A stretch of DNA of 64,000 bases from UBA11574 sp963752565 (lineage in GTDB: Bacteria > Desulfobacterota > Desulfobacteria > Desulfobacterales > UBA11574): positions 62,001-126,000 of the forward strand of contig CAVVZC010000025.1 in assembly GCA_963752565.1 (NCBI GenBank). The letters run 5' to 3'. Below the pieces are notes generated by a model. The model did no database searches and was not told the DNA's origin. It saw nothing but the letters and a program-made list of their open reading frames with translations. Shown here piece after piece: positions 46,002 through 55,214 of this stretch. Position 1 is the first letter of the stretch; every line of letters begins with the position of its first letter. A program made the position numbers and the translations under genes.

Positions 46002-46636
46002 ATGATGCTGAAAAGATGGTGTCTGGTTGCATCCGTGTTCATGGTGGCAAGCCTGGTGATAACGGCTCCGGTTGTTTCAGCAGAGTCTTGCCGGGCTTTT
46101 AGGCAAAATAACGGGCTTCAGGCCTATGTCCCGCCCGAGTGGTTTTTAAAGGGGTACTTCATTGCCTGCGAAAAAAATCCAGGTTACGTTTTCGGACCGG
46201 TTCAGGATTTTGTCGGGGCGCTTGGGCGGCACAACCACATGGTTGATCGAGGATATGGAGTTAGAGCGCCTCAAGGCGGCCTCTGCAGACGGAAAGAAAA
46301 TCGAATATTCGTTGTTTCTTGAAGCGGTTTCACCTGATCGCACGGAGTATTGGGTTTTCGTGGTGCTGCCATATGAAAGCGCACAGGCGTGGTACGATGG
46401 GAAGCGGGCCTATCACGGAAGAAAGGCCGAGAAATATTACGGAAAAACCCGGAGTGAGCTTGAACGCGCTCTGAGCCAAGGGCTTAACATTAACGCTGAG
46501 CTTCGCTTTTGGATCAGAAAACGGAGAGACCAGCCTGCAGGCCCCCGAGGACGTGATCATGAGCAGATACAAATTCCAGCCGGTTTTCGACCTTGGCACG
46601 GGTCGCCGGGCGGATCCGGCCGCCAAGACTGAGTAG
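46002..46636 (+). pseudogene. Frame-broken secreted protein gene
   Basis: An open frame begins with a good signal peptide (LVASVFMVASLVITAPVVSA) and reads CRAFRQNNGLQAYVPPEWF. Protein-like sequence then continues in the next frame after the A7 run at 46171-46177 (VTFSDRFRILSGRLGGTTTW, VFVVLPYESAQAWYDGK), and again in the third frame after the A4 run near 46518-46521 (SLQAPEDVIMSRYKFQPVF), ending at 46634-46636. Removing one A in each run gives one continuous protein of about 210 residues. Family not recognised. Decay or homopolymer sequencing error are both possible. Confidence 0.55.
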
Positions 46637-46661
46637 CTCGTTATCCAAGGAGGTATAAATC

Positions 46662-47894
46662 ATGTCATTTGATGAAAATAAAAATAATGAACCCAATCGT
46701 CGCGACTTTCTAAAAAAAGCTGCGGCCATCGGATTGGGGGCTGCGGTGGGTGGTTCCGCGCTCCGACGGCCCCGCCAGGCCTCGGCCCAGATCGTCCTTC
46801 CCAAGGCACCGATGCCCCGCAGATCCTTCGGCCGGTCGGGCATAAAGGTCTCCACACTTTCACTGGGCGGGATGTTTGACATTTTGAACAATCGGTTAAT
46901 GCTCGCCAAAGCGCTTGAGTGGGGGATCGACTATTGGGACACCGCCGAAGGGTACGGCGGCGGCCGCAGCGAAGAGGGCATCGGTCGCTGGTTCGCCCGA
47001 AATCCCGATACCCGCAAGCAAGTGTTTCTGGTGACCAAGCTTTCACTGAGAAGAGGTACCGATTTTACGCCCCGGCTTGAAGCATGCCTGAAACGGCTGC
47101 ATACGGATTACATTGACCTGCTTTTTGTGCATGGCATCAGAGGCATCGATGAGATGGACTCCGGTCTGAAATCCTGGTCCCAGGCCATGAAAAAGGCCGG
47201 CAAGTTGAGGTTGTTCGGTTTCAGCACGCATTCCAACATGGAAGACTGCCTTGAGGGGGCCGCCCGGCTGCCGTGGATAGACGGCATCATGTTTACCTAC
47301 AACTACCGTCTGATGCACGAGCCTCGAATGAAAGCGGCGGTTGATGCCTGCTACCGAGCCGGTATCGGTCTCACGGCCATGAAGACCCAGGGCGGTGGTC
47401 CGGTCAAGAGCGATTCCGATTCTGAGATAGAGATGGCAGGCCGCTTTATGCAGAAAGGATTTACAGACCATCAGGCAAAGCTAATGGCTGTTTGGGAAGA
47501 TAAACGTATCGCCAGCATCTGCTCTCAGATGCCCAATCTCACCATTATGGCGACCAACGCGGCGGCGGCAGTCGATCAAACCCGCCTTTCACAGTCCGAT
47601 CGTGCCTTGTTGGCCCAATACGCCAGGGAAACCTGCAGCGACTATTGCGCCGGATGCAGCCGTCTCTGTTCAGAAGTGCTCGGTAAAAAGGTGCCGATAA
47701 ACGATGTCATGCGCTGTCTCATGTACGTTCATTCTTACCAGGATTTAATGCTGGCACGTTCCACCTTCGAAACGTTGCCGGCTCAAACAAGAACGCTTTT
47801 GGCTCAGTTGGACTTCAGCGAGGCGGAACGGTCGTGCCCTCGAAAGTTACCGATCGGACGGATGATGCAAGAGGCGACGAATCTTTTGGCTTGA
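46662..47894 (+). CDS. Tat-exported aldo/keto reductase with C-terminal Cys cluster
   Basis: 410 residues. Twin-arginine signal NRRDFLKKAAAIGLGAAVGG (RR at 14-15). The AKR catalytic tetrad region is present: DYWDTAEGYGGG (Asp, Tyr), VTKLSLR (Lys), LLFVHGIRG (His). The C-terminus carries CSDYCAGCSRLC, a 4Fe-4S-type motif seen in this subfamily. The ribosome-binding site AAGGAGG fixes the start. A periplasmic reductase taking electrons via its own cluster is plausible; substrate unknown. Confidence 0.88.
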   Translation: MSFDENKNNEPNRRDFLKKAAAIGLGAAVGGSALRRPRQASAQIVLPKAPMPRRSFGRSGIKVSTLSLGGMFDILNNRLMLAKALEWGIDYWDTAEGYGGGRSEEGIGRWFARNPDTRKQVFLVTKLSLRRGTDFTPRLEACLKRLHTDYIDLLFVHGIRGIDEMDSGLKSWSQAMKKAGKLRLFGFSTHSNMEDCLEGAARLPWIDGIMFTYNYRLMHEPRMKAAVDACYRAGIGLTAMKTQGGGPVKSDSDSEIEMAGRFMQKGFTDHQAKLMAVWEDKRIASICSQMPNLTIMATNAAAAVDQTRLSQSDRALLAQYARETCSDYCAGCSRLCSEVLGKKVPINDVMRCLMYVHSYQDLMLARSTFETLPAQTRTLLAQLDFSEAERSCPRKLPIGRMMQEATNLLA

Positions 47895-48101
47895 CCGAAA
47901 ACCATCTTTTTATGTGGAATTTTGAATTTTAAGAAAATCGGCTGGATTTACGATTATGATTTCTATGTTCAGCGATATCAATATCTTATGTATCTAAGTT
48001 GTGCCTTGACGATGAGAAAGTTAGTTGTTGATCAAGTACTATCCCGCATACTCTCAAGACCTTAAGGCCGCCATGGAACGCCTTCCGCTATGACGCAGCT
48101 T

Positions 48102-48737
48102 CTAAGCAGGTGGTAGTTTACTCAAAAGGGCTTTAATATCCAACTGATTGATCAAGTCGGCATAAATTTCGCTCACCGTGGTACCGGAATCATCCACACC
48201 CGGGACATCAACCCGTTCCGCTTCTCCGCTAATCGTTTGCTTTACAAGGACATTCCCATCTTTCACCAGCCTGATGGCATAGCCCATCCGGAAGTACCAT
48301 TTGTAATCTCGCAGATCGAGCTGAAAGAGCGTAACCGCCACTTCCAGTTTCGGGATTTGTGAATCGCTGGAATCGGCCACCCGGATTCCCATCTGATCCA
48401 GGCGCTTTCGGAAAACCTTTTCGAACAAGGTTTTTAGATCGTAAATCCCCGCAATGGGGGCGTCTTTACCTTTGGGCGCCATGATCAGCATATAGCTGTC
48501 GTGAAAATCCTTTAGCTTTTCGCGGGCGGTAATGCTTAACGGATCTGGATTGGTCCGCTGATCCAGCACACTCAACCGGATCTCTGTTACAACCGGCCTA
48601 TCCGGAATGTTATCCGGCAGCTGGTAATTGACCTTCATGTAAGGGCTGGATGCGCAGGCAGACAAAGTAAAGAGGATTAAAACGAACATTGGCAGGTATT
48701 TCGTCGCGTTTTTGACAAATGGTAATAAGAATTTCAT
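48102..48737 (-). CDS. Outer-membrane-type lipoprotein, unknown
   Basis: 211 residues. Signal peptide with lipobox LSAC (Cys 28). The remainder is alpha/beta (EIRLSVLDQRTNPDPLSI, FEKVFRKRLDQMGIRV) with a resemblance to YajG-like/DUF lipoproteins. No Asp at position +2 (Ala-Ser follow), so outer-membrane sorting is expected. Confidence 0.7.
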   Translation of the reverse strand: MKFLLPFVKNATKYLPMFVLILFTLSACASSPYMKVNYQLPDNIPDRPVVTEIRLSVLDQRTNPDPLSITAREKLKDFHDSYMLIMAPKGKDAPIAGIYDLKTLFEKVFRKRLDQMGIRVADSSDSQIPKLEVAVTLFQLDLRDYKWYFRMGYAIRLVKDGNVLVKQTISGEAERVDVPGVDDSGTTVSEIYADLINQLDIKALLSKLPPA

Positions 48738-49413
48738 TATAGCTCCTTTGAATACCTTGTTGGAGCGAAGCGGACTTGTATGCCTATGCCGTGTGGCGGA
48801 AATCCCGCTATCGGGGCAAATAAACGCCTCGCAAACGTGAAATATCGGAGTTGGTTAGCCTTAAACGTCAAGCACGTTCTGCATGAACGTTTCCTATCAT
48901 ATCTAACCATCGATTAACAAGTTTTTCCGTCTTAGTCGAGAGAGCCCGTGCACGGACGTCGGGGCATTAAGACCCCTGGAGGGGCAAGGATGCCCGTCCC
49001 GCTTTCAAAACGGGAGACCGGCAATTTATCCCGCATATAGGCAGGGCCGAACTTAAAAACTCTGGATAAGGGATGATTGGCAGCCCTGAACAAATGGGAC
49101 ATACTGGATACTTGTCCGCCGGTTTTTTGGAGGAAACGTAACGATAAGATGTGTGGTTAAATAAAGATGGAGAATCGCCGAAAAATTATGTCAAAGAAGA
49201 ATGGACAGGGGTGGCTTTAAAAAGTATTCCTTTATAACATATTGATATTAAGCATATTTCAAATTTTTTTATCAAGTTTATTGCCAAAGAGACGATATGC
49301 TTTTTAAGGGGAACATCGCCTGGCATATTCCTTTGGGCGGAATGTTTTCGCTTTAGGGCGAAAGGGTCGGGCTATTCTAAATCACCCAATCTTAACGATC
49401 ACTGGAGTATACT
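48738..49413. repeat. 676-base gap with palindromic repeat elements
   Basis: Contains GCGAAGCGGACTTGT and AATCCCGCTATCGGGG (module of the 7.3 and 16.0 kb repeats), then a nested inverted repeat: TGGTTAG (48852) with CTAACCA (48902-48908), enclosing AAACGT/ACGTTT and CAAGCACGTTCTGCATGAAC. The same components recur in inverted order at 56.68-56.77 kb. No gene seen. Confidence 0.55.
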
Positions 49414-50760
49414 ATGAACGGAACCCTCTATCACGTGGTCTACAAAGGAGAAATCCTTTCAGGTTTTGACATGGAAGCGGTCTGTAAAGATCTGGCGCGG
49501 ATCTCTTCCATCAGTGCGGAAAAAGCCAAGAGAATTCTTGAAGGGGGTCGGGTCATCTTGAAAAGGAATCTGGACGAGGCGGCTGCGCGCAGATTCGGGA
49601 CCCGCCTCCAGAGGATGGGATTGAAGGTGGTACTTCAGCTCACCGGGGCAAAGGTATCAGCCCCTTTGCCCGGGACTTTGAGAACCAGAGAAAAGCCTCG
49701 TGCGGAGAGGCCTATCCTACCTGCCAAAGCCAAGGCACAGAAAGGGACAACCCCTGCTGACGCATCAACAGCTTCGGTTGGTGTTCCTGACCGGAGATTA
49801 GAGTTGGAATTCCGGGGAAGCGGTACGGAATACTTCCGGATCTGGATTGTCAACATCCTTCTCACCATCTTGACCTTAGGCATCTATTCAGCCTGGGCCA
49901 AGGTGCGCAGAAATCAATACTTCTATGGCAACACCCGCCTTGATGAGGCCGCTTTCGAGTACCTGGCCGATCCCCAAAAAATCATAAAAGGCCGGTTGAT
50001 CGCCGGAGGGATCATCTTGATAATCAATTTACTATCCCAACTGCATCCCATACTGGCAGTGCTGTCCATTCCCATTTTCGTTTTCGGTGCGCCCTGGCTG
50101 ATCATCCGTGCTCTGGCCTTCCGGGCTTACAACAGTGCCTACAGAAATATTCGCTTTGGTTTCAAAGCAACTTATGGGCAGGCCTTTAAGATCTTTGTTC
50201 TCTGGCCAATGGCCGTTTTGCCGACGCTTGGATTTCTTATGCCCCATGTCTACTATTTACAGAAAAAATTCATTGTCGAGAACAGTCGCTACGGGAAAAC
50301 TCATTTCACCTTTCATGCGAGATCTCGTGAATATTTCCCGATTTTTTTGTTTGCCGGCCTTTTGGCGCTTGCCGGCAGTGGCTTGATTGGCATGGGGGCG
50401 GCTTCTTTCCTGCCGATAGTCATTTTGTTTCTGCCCCTATACCTATTTGTGTTTGCCTATTTTTCTGTATCATCTACCAATCTTTTTTACGGCGCCACTC
50501 GTCTTGGGCCCCACCGGTTTCAAGCCATGCTGAAGACCAAGGATTATACGGTGTTGGTTTTGACGAACACGCTTGCAATGGCTCTCACCTTCGGTCTATT
50601 TATGCCTTGGGCGCAGGTCCGTACAATGCGCTATAAGGTTCAGCATCTATTTTTGAAATCGTCCGGCGATCTGAACACATTTGTTGCGGACAAGCAAAAG
50701 GAAGTCGGGGCTTTCGGCGAGGAAATGGGCGGTTTTATGGATTTTGACTTTGGAATATGA
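49414..50760 (+). CDS. DUF898 (YjgN-like) multi-helix membrane protein
   Basis: 448 residues. A soluble N-terminal segment (residues 1-125, basic, with a small alpha/beta fold) precedes the DUF898 domain: LEFRGSGTEYFRIWIVNILL, LGIYSAWAKVRRNQYFYGNT and the repeated second half FYGATRLGPHRF, GLFMPWAQVRTMRY. About eight transmembrane helices. Function unknown. The stop overlaps the M48 start (ATGA), and DUF898-M48 pairs are recurrent in proteobacteria, pointing to a joint envelope role. Confidence 0.85.
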   Translation: MNGTLYHVVYKGEILSGFDMEAVCKDLARISSISAEKAKRILEGGRVILKRNLDEAAARRFGTRLQRMGLKVVLQLTGAKVSAPLPGTLRTREKPRAERPILPAKAKAQKGTTPADASTASVGVPDRRLELEFRGSGTEYFRIWIVNILLTILTLGIYSAWAKVRRNQYFYGNTRLDEAAFEYLADPQKIIKGRLIAGGIILIINLLSQLHPILAVLSIPIFVFGAPWLIIRALAFRAYNSAYRNIRFGFKATYGQAFKIFVLWPMAVLPTLGFLMPHVYYLQKKFIVENSRYGKTHFTFHARSREYFPIFLFAGLLALAGSGLIGMGAASFLPIVILFLPLYLFVFAYFSVSSTNLFYGATRLGPHRFQAMLKTKDYTVLVLTNTLAMALTFGLFMPWAQVRTMRYKVQHLFLKSSGDLNTFVADKQKEVGAFGEEMGGFMDFDFGI

Positions 50761-51818
50761 TCGTTATTCGAGGATTCTATTATGACGGGCAGAGCTCCGT
50801 CCAGGTCCCGGCCCGATGTTGTATTTATGCAAGCGGTGCCATAAGGGTTGAGGGACTTGACGACGACGGTCTTTTAGCCAGCCTGGGAAGCTTCACCATC
50901 CATGTTTCCCCTCGTCTCGCGAACACACCCCGTTATTTCCATCTGCCAAACCAAGGAAAATTCGAAACTGAAGAAAACGACGTGGTGGACGAATTACTTC
51001 AGCGGTTTCATCGCCACTCCTGGCTGCACATTGTTCACTTCCTGGAAAGTCGAAAACGATGGATCTTGACTTGCCTTTTGGCAATTGTCTTTATGACATG
51101 GTTTGTCGGGCGCTACGGCGTTCCCCTTGCGGCAAAGGTCATCGCCGGCCACCTGCCAAAGAAAGTGACAGAAATGGCCGGCCAAAGGACGATGGATACG
51201 CTGGATCGATCTTTGCTGGAAGAATCCCAATTGGATACAGCGCTTATGGAACGTTTGGAGTCCCACTTTCGACCGATCATTGAAAAATATCGGGAACACG
51301 ATATCCAGGTCCGTTTTCGCACTACAAGGGGATTAGGAGCCAACGCATTTGCGCTGCCAAACGGCACCATCATTTTTTTGGATGAAATGGTAAAGTTATC
51401 GACCCATGATGATGAGCTTTTGGCGGTGCTGGCTCACGAAATCGGCCATGTCATTCATCGCCACGGATTGCGCAGCCTCATTCAAAACTCCTTATTTGCC
51501 TTTGTACTGTTGGCCATTACGGGCGATGTGTCGGGTACATCAGAGTTGTTCCTTGGCCTGCCGGTCTTATTGACCGAACTGTCCTACTCAAGAGGGTTCG
51601 AACGTGAAGCGGATGATTTTGCGTTGTCGTATTTAAAGAGGCAAGGCATTACGCCTGTCCATTTCGCCAACCTGATGCATCGCATTGAAAAGAAAAGCAC
51701 CACGATTTCCTCCACCTCTGATAACGGCGGACATGGGCGACCCTCAAAACTCGGCTGGCGAGACTTTCTTTCCACCCATCCTTCCATGAAAGAGCGTCTG
51801 CGGCGATTCGAGCAATAG
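50757..51818 (+). CDS. M48 family zinc metalloprotease
   Basis: 353 residues. An N-terminal beta-rich domain (1-90), one transmembrane helix (WILTCLLAIVFMTWFVGRYG, about 101-120), then a catalytic domain with VLAHEIGHVIHRHGLRSL (HEXXH near residue 227), a third ligand in GFEREADDFAL, and the Met/turn region. Probably periplasmic-facing quality-control protease. Translationally coupled to the DUF898 gene. Confidence 0.9.
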   Translation: MIVIRGFYYDGQSSVQVPARCCIYASGAIRVEGLDDDGLLASLGSFTIHVSPRLANTPRYFHLPNQGKFETEENDVVDELLQRFHRHSWLHIVHFLESRKRWILTCLLAIVFMTWFVGRYGVPLAAKVIAGHLPKKVTEMAGQRTMDTLDRSLLEESQLDTALMERLESHFRPIIEKYREHDIQVRFRTTRGLGANAFALPNGTIIFLDEMVKLSTHDDELLAVLAHEIGHVIHRHGLRSLIQNSLFAFVLLAITGDVSGTSELFLGLPVLLTELSYSRGFEREADDFALSYLKRQGITPVHFANLMHRIEKKSTTISSTSDNGGHGRPSKLGWRDFLSTHPSMKERLRRFEQ

Positions 51819-52050
51819 TCGGGTGCGTAAAAAACGCCAATCTGTCCCGCGGTCCAATAGATAGAGCAATGGTTTCCTAAACCAAATCCATCAAAATATT
51901 GTTTTTTCTGAATAATGCGCTAATAAACTTCCATAGACTTATTAGATCCCATCTGTTTTATTCCTCTATTTTCACGGCTTTCCATAAATTTAGCGAAAAT
52001 TCATTATCTGCCCTGAGTTGACTTTTATAAGCCCCCCAGTAATAACGTCG

Positions 52051-52112
52051 CTTTTTACTACCATATATTGTGTTATTTAGTTCTTGACATACAAAATACA
52101 TAATCTTATACG
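52051..52112 (+). promoter_or_regulatory. Promoter/operator copy A, upstream of the glycosyltransferase
   Basis: TTGACA (52084-52089), 17 bases, TATACG (52107-52112), preceded by CTTTTTACTACCATATATTG (52051-52070). The whole 62-base block matches 54427-54488 at about 50 positions with no gaps. The rest of the 397-base gap (51819-52215) shows no gene. Confidence 0.6.
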
Positions 52113-52215
52113 GTTATTAAATAACTATTCTTTTAACATTTTATTTAAAATAAGTGGTTTGCCATGAAACCTACATTTCTCGATAACGGAGTGAGGCGAT
52201 TAGAGGTAGATACCC

Positions 52216-53478
52216 ATGGTTAAAAACATTGGTTTTATTTCCACACGTTTTTCAGGCACAGACGGGGTTACAATGGAAACCAGCAAGTGGTCGGAAGTTT
52301 TAAGAAAAATCGGTCATAGCTGTTTCTGGTTCGCTGGTGAATTGGACAGGGACCCCCAAAAGAGTTTTCTTGTTCCTGAAGCGCACTTTAAGTATGAAAA
52401 GAATCAGTGGATCAATGAACGGATATTTGGACACAAAGTTCGAAGCGCTGCCGTGACGGATACAATTCATGATCTAAAGATACTTTTAAAGATTCAGATT
52501 CGAGAATTTATTCTACAATTTAATTTGGACCTTCTTATTGCCCAGAATGCACTTACCATTCCGTTGCATATCCCTTTGGGAATCGCCTTGACCGAAATTA
52601 TCGCAGAAACTCAGATTCCCATGATTGCCCATCACCATGATTTTTATTGGGAAAGGACACGGTTTTCCGTAAATGCCGCGGGAGATTACTTGCGCATGGC
52701 GTTTCCTCCCAGCTTGAATAATATCGAACATGTAGTTATTAATTCCGCAGCCAAAGAAGAGCTTGCACTTCGAACAGGGATTTCCTCTACGATAATTCCC
52801 AACGTTCTGGATTTTGAGAACCCGCCGGAAGTGGATGAAGACAAAACCATCGCCTTCCGCGATTCATTGGAGCTTGGGCCACAAGACCGTATAATTTTGC
52901 AACCGACACGTATTATACAGCGCAAGGGAATTGAACATGCCATAGAGTTGGTCGAAGATTTGAAAGATCCTCGATACAAGCTGGTCATCTCCCATGAAGC
53001 AGGCGATGAAGGATATGAATATGCTGAGTGGCTTCAAGAAACAGCTCGTGAACGAGGGGTTGATCTAAGATTGGTGAAAACGCGTGTCTTAGATCCAATA
53101 AATAGTCAAGAGAATTACAAGGGTAAGCCGACACTTTGGGATATTTATCCTCATGCCGATTTCATTACCTATCCCAGCCTGCATGAAGGATTTGGCAATG
53201 CGTTTCTTGAGGCTGTTTATTTTAAAAAGCCACTATTGATTAACCGGTACGCTACATTTGTAAGAGATATTGAGCCTAAGGGATTCGATCTGATTGTCAT
53301 GGACGGCTTTCTCACCAAAAAAAATGTTCAAAGCGTAAGGGAATTTTTAAGATCACCCAAAAGAAAAGAGAGGATGGTAAATCATAATTATGAGGTGGCT
53401 GAGCGGAACTATTCCTATGCAATCCTTCGGCGGGGGTTAAACAATATTCTGATTAATTTCTTTGGAATGCAAGTTTAA
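52216..53478 (+). CDS. GT4-like glycosyltransferase (GT-B fold)
   Basis: 420 residues. N-terminal GFISTRFSGTDGVTMETSKW and HHDFYWER are typical of a subgroup of GT4 enzymes, followed by VVINSAAKEEL, IIPNVLDFENPP, ILQPTRIIQRKGIEHAIELV (nucleotide-sugar domain) and YPSLHEGFGNAFLEAVYFKKPLL with the EX7E motif. The acceptor is unknown; enzymes of this type make small glycosides such as glucosylglycerate derivatives or polysaccharide. It shares its promoter region with the CBM48 gene 2.4 kb downstream. Confidence 0.8.
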   Translation: MVKNIGFISTRFSGTDGVTMETSKWSEVLRKIGHSCFWFAGELDRDPQKSFLVPEAHFKYEKNQWINERIFGHKVRSAAVTDTIHDLKILLKIQIREFILQFNLDLLIAQNALTIPLHIPLGIALTEIIAETQIPMIAHHHDFYWERTRFSVNAAGDYLRMAFPPSLNNIEHVVINSAAKEELALRTGISSTIIPNVLDFENPPEVDEDKTIAFRDSLELGPQDRIILQPTRIIQRKGIEHAIELVEDLKDPRYKLVISHEAGDEGYEYAEWLQETARERGVDLRLVKTRVLDPINSQENYKGKPTLWDIYPHADFITYPSLHEGFGNAFLEAVYFKKPLLINRYATFVRDIEPKGFDLIVMDGFLTKKNVQSVREFLRSPKRKERMVNHNYEVAERNYSYAILRRGLNNILINFFGMQV

Positions 53479-53986
53479 TTGTGTTCCAGCCTTTAGATCG
53501 AAAACTCACGATGTCTGCCTTCTTAAGCCTTCAATCCATACCCCTCTAATATGGTCACGATTTCGATATGAAATCATCAACTCCAAACCGTTGACACCTG
53601 CTCCTATGTGGGTCTATCTTGAAAAAAAAATATAGTATCACAAGTCAAGGCATAGTTGTATTTGTGGTAAGATAACGTAAAATTTCGATTTCAGTTAGAA
53701 ATCTTCAATTTTTGGAAATACATGCTTTGGGCACGTTATAAGTTAATCAAACCCACCTCACCTTTAACCATTCTACAAGGCACCTGTCTATGTAAAAAAA
53801 TTCCTAATTACATTTAATTAGCCTTACAATTACATAGTTTTTTATATGAATCAGCGCGACTATTCTCACACAATAATTGATGTAACTATTTAACATATAT
53901 ATAATTGTTGCTTAAACATATGTATTTGCATGATTTTTGCATTGTATAGTAAATAATGATGAAATCAAAAACAAGGAGGCAAATTC
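53479..53986. promoter_or_regulatory. 508-base AT-rich gap with possible sigma54-like site
   Basis: No gene. TTTGCATGATTTTTGCA (53925-53941) resembles a sigma54 promoter (TTGGCACG-N4-TTGCA) with -12 GC present, but the -24 dinucleotide is TG rather than GG, so it is tentative. AAGGAGG (53973-53979) precedes the next gene. Confidence 0.3.
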
Positions 53987-54262
53987 ATGGCATCAAATTT
54001 CCAAATTTTTTCTTTTAAAACCAAGGACAACCTCCACCTCAAATTGTCTGGTGATTTTGATGTAAATTCTGCACAAGAATTGATCAACACTTTGCTATCG
54101 CATGGTGCCGGTAATTGGGATATATTTATAGACACTAATAACTTAGAGACAATTCATCCGTTTGGTAAAATTACGCTTCAAATGAATCTCAGTAATTTCA
54201 AAAAGCAATTAAACAACCTTTTCTTTATTGGGGCAAACAAACATAAAATTTCATCACATTAA
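53987..54262 (+). CDS. STAS-like (anti-sigma antagonist-like) small protein
   Basis: 91 residues. HLKLSGDFDVNSAQELINTL, DIFIDTNNLETIHPFGKITL and NLFFIGANK follow the STAS strand-helix order. At the usual phosphorylation site (D-S-x-G after FIDT...) it reads HPFG, so the conserved Ser/Thr is missing; it would not be switched by a kinase in the usual way. AAGGAGG sets the start. Confidence 0.65.
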   Translation: MASNFQIFSFKTKDNLHLKLSGDFDVNSAQELINTLLSHGAGNWDIFIDTNNLETIHPFGKITLQMNLSNFKKQLNNLFFIGANKHKISSH

Positions 54263-54328
54263 AGGTAGTTGTGTCTTTTAATGTCGGCTGGTTTGGAATT
54301 ATAGGGAAGCCTTCATTTTTGAATCGGG

Positions 54329-54365
54329 GCAAATCCATTTCACATGGTTTGCTCTTTTTTATTTT
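54329..54365 (+). terminator. Terminator after the STAS-like gene
   Basis: GCAAATCCAT / ATGGTTTGC form a near-perfect stem (one bulged T) with a five-base loop, followed by CTTTTTTATTTTTT. Confidence 0.6.
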
Positions 54366-54426
54366 TTAGGCAAATTCCATCGTCTGTTCACAGCCATCTT
54401 CTATAATTTTCTCCATAAAAAAACAG

Positions 54427-54488
54427 CTTTTTATTACCATATATTGTATTATATTTTGCTTGACATACAATATATATTATATTATGCA
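54427..54488 (+). promoter_or_regulatory. Promoter/operator copy B, upstream of the CBM48 gene
   Basis: TTGACA (54460-54465), 17 bases, TATGCA (54483-54488), preceded by CTTTTTATTACCATATATTG (54427-54446). Duplicate of copy A at 52051-52112. The long leader (about 150 bases) to the gene has no other gene. Confidence 0.6.
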
Positions 54489-54650
54489 GTTTTTAAAGGT
54501 CGATTGGCATAGTTATACCCTTAAGATATGCTTTATAAATATAATGAATATCTTCTTGGGTCCGGTAAGGTGATTTGCTGATTTAATAGATGAGCAACAC
54601 AGGATATTTTGTGTTTTTGAATCCATCAGTCTTATTTAAGGAGGTATTAG

Positions 54651-54950
54651 ATGGCAAAAATCAAAACAAGACAGGGAACTAAACGGTGCAAGGTGACATT
54701 TTCACTTGAAAACGCCGATGCTAATGAGGTCTTTTTGATAGGGGATTTTAACAAATGGAATCCGAAAACTCACCCTATGAAAAGCGATGGAGACGGGGCG
54801 TGGATCAGGAACGTGGTAATTCCTCCCGGAAAATACGAATACAAGTTTATGGTTGACGGGCAATGGAAAGAAGATCCACAAAATGATCAACTAAACCCCA
54901 ATTGCTTCGGGACTTACAACAGCATTATAAATGTTACCTCAAAAAAATAA
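54651..54950 (+). CDS. Stand-alone glycogen-binding (CBM48/AMPK1) domain protein
   Basis: 99 residues, entirely one CBM48 module: VTFSLENADANEVFLIGDFN, KWNPKTHPMKSDGDGAW, PPGKYEYKFMVDGQWKEDP. In other proteins this module brings branching enzymes or AMPK to glycogen. Here it has no attached enzyme. Start set by AAGGAGG at 54639. Confidence 0.85.
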   Translation: MAKIKTRQGTKRCKVTFSLENADANEVFLIGDFNKWNPKTHPMKSDGDGAWIRNVVIPPGKYEYKFMVDGQWKEDPQNDQLNPNCFGTYNSIINVTSKK

Positions 54951-55011
54951 GCGATCTGAATCATTTTTCAAACGCTTGTTTAGATGGGTCATATTGGTAT
55001 GCTTGTAAGTC

Positions 55012-55155
55012 ATGGTAACAATTCGTCGATTTGTTTCAAACAGGATGTATCCATTCTTCGACACAGGGGAGGCTAAATCTTTTGCATTTGGAATCTGGCT
55101 TTTAGGTTCTGGCCTGGTTGGTATTGTTGGTATTAGGAAGAAGCTAAAGAAGTAA
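55012..55155 (+). pseudogene. PEP-CTERM-like C-terminal remnant
   Basis: 47 codons ending FGIWLLGSGLVGIVGIRKKL then KK and stop. This is the hydrophobic helix plus basic tail of a PEP-CTERM/exosortase sorting signal, but the V-P-E-P motif is absent and there is no protein in front of it, so it looks like the tail of a lost exported protein. Confidence 0.45.
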
Positions 55156-55181
55156 ACAACTGAACATTAAGCAATAACTAA

Positions 55182-55214
55182 GGCAGGGTCATTTAGCTCT
55201 ACCGTTTTTTTTTA
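55182..55214 (+). terminator. Rho-independent terminator after the PEP-CTERM remnant
   Basis: GGCAGGG / CTCTACC pair with one mismatch and one G-U around the loop TCATTTAG, followed by nine T. Confidence 0.55.

Noticed and set aside
48850..48925. Possible integron attC site from nested inverted repeats
   Set aside because: The core GTTRRRY/RYYYAAC boxes do not fit and there is no integron integrase or cassette array.
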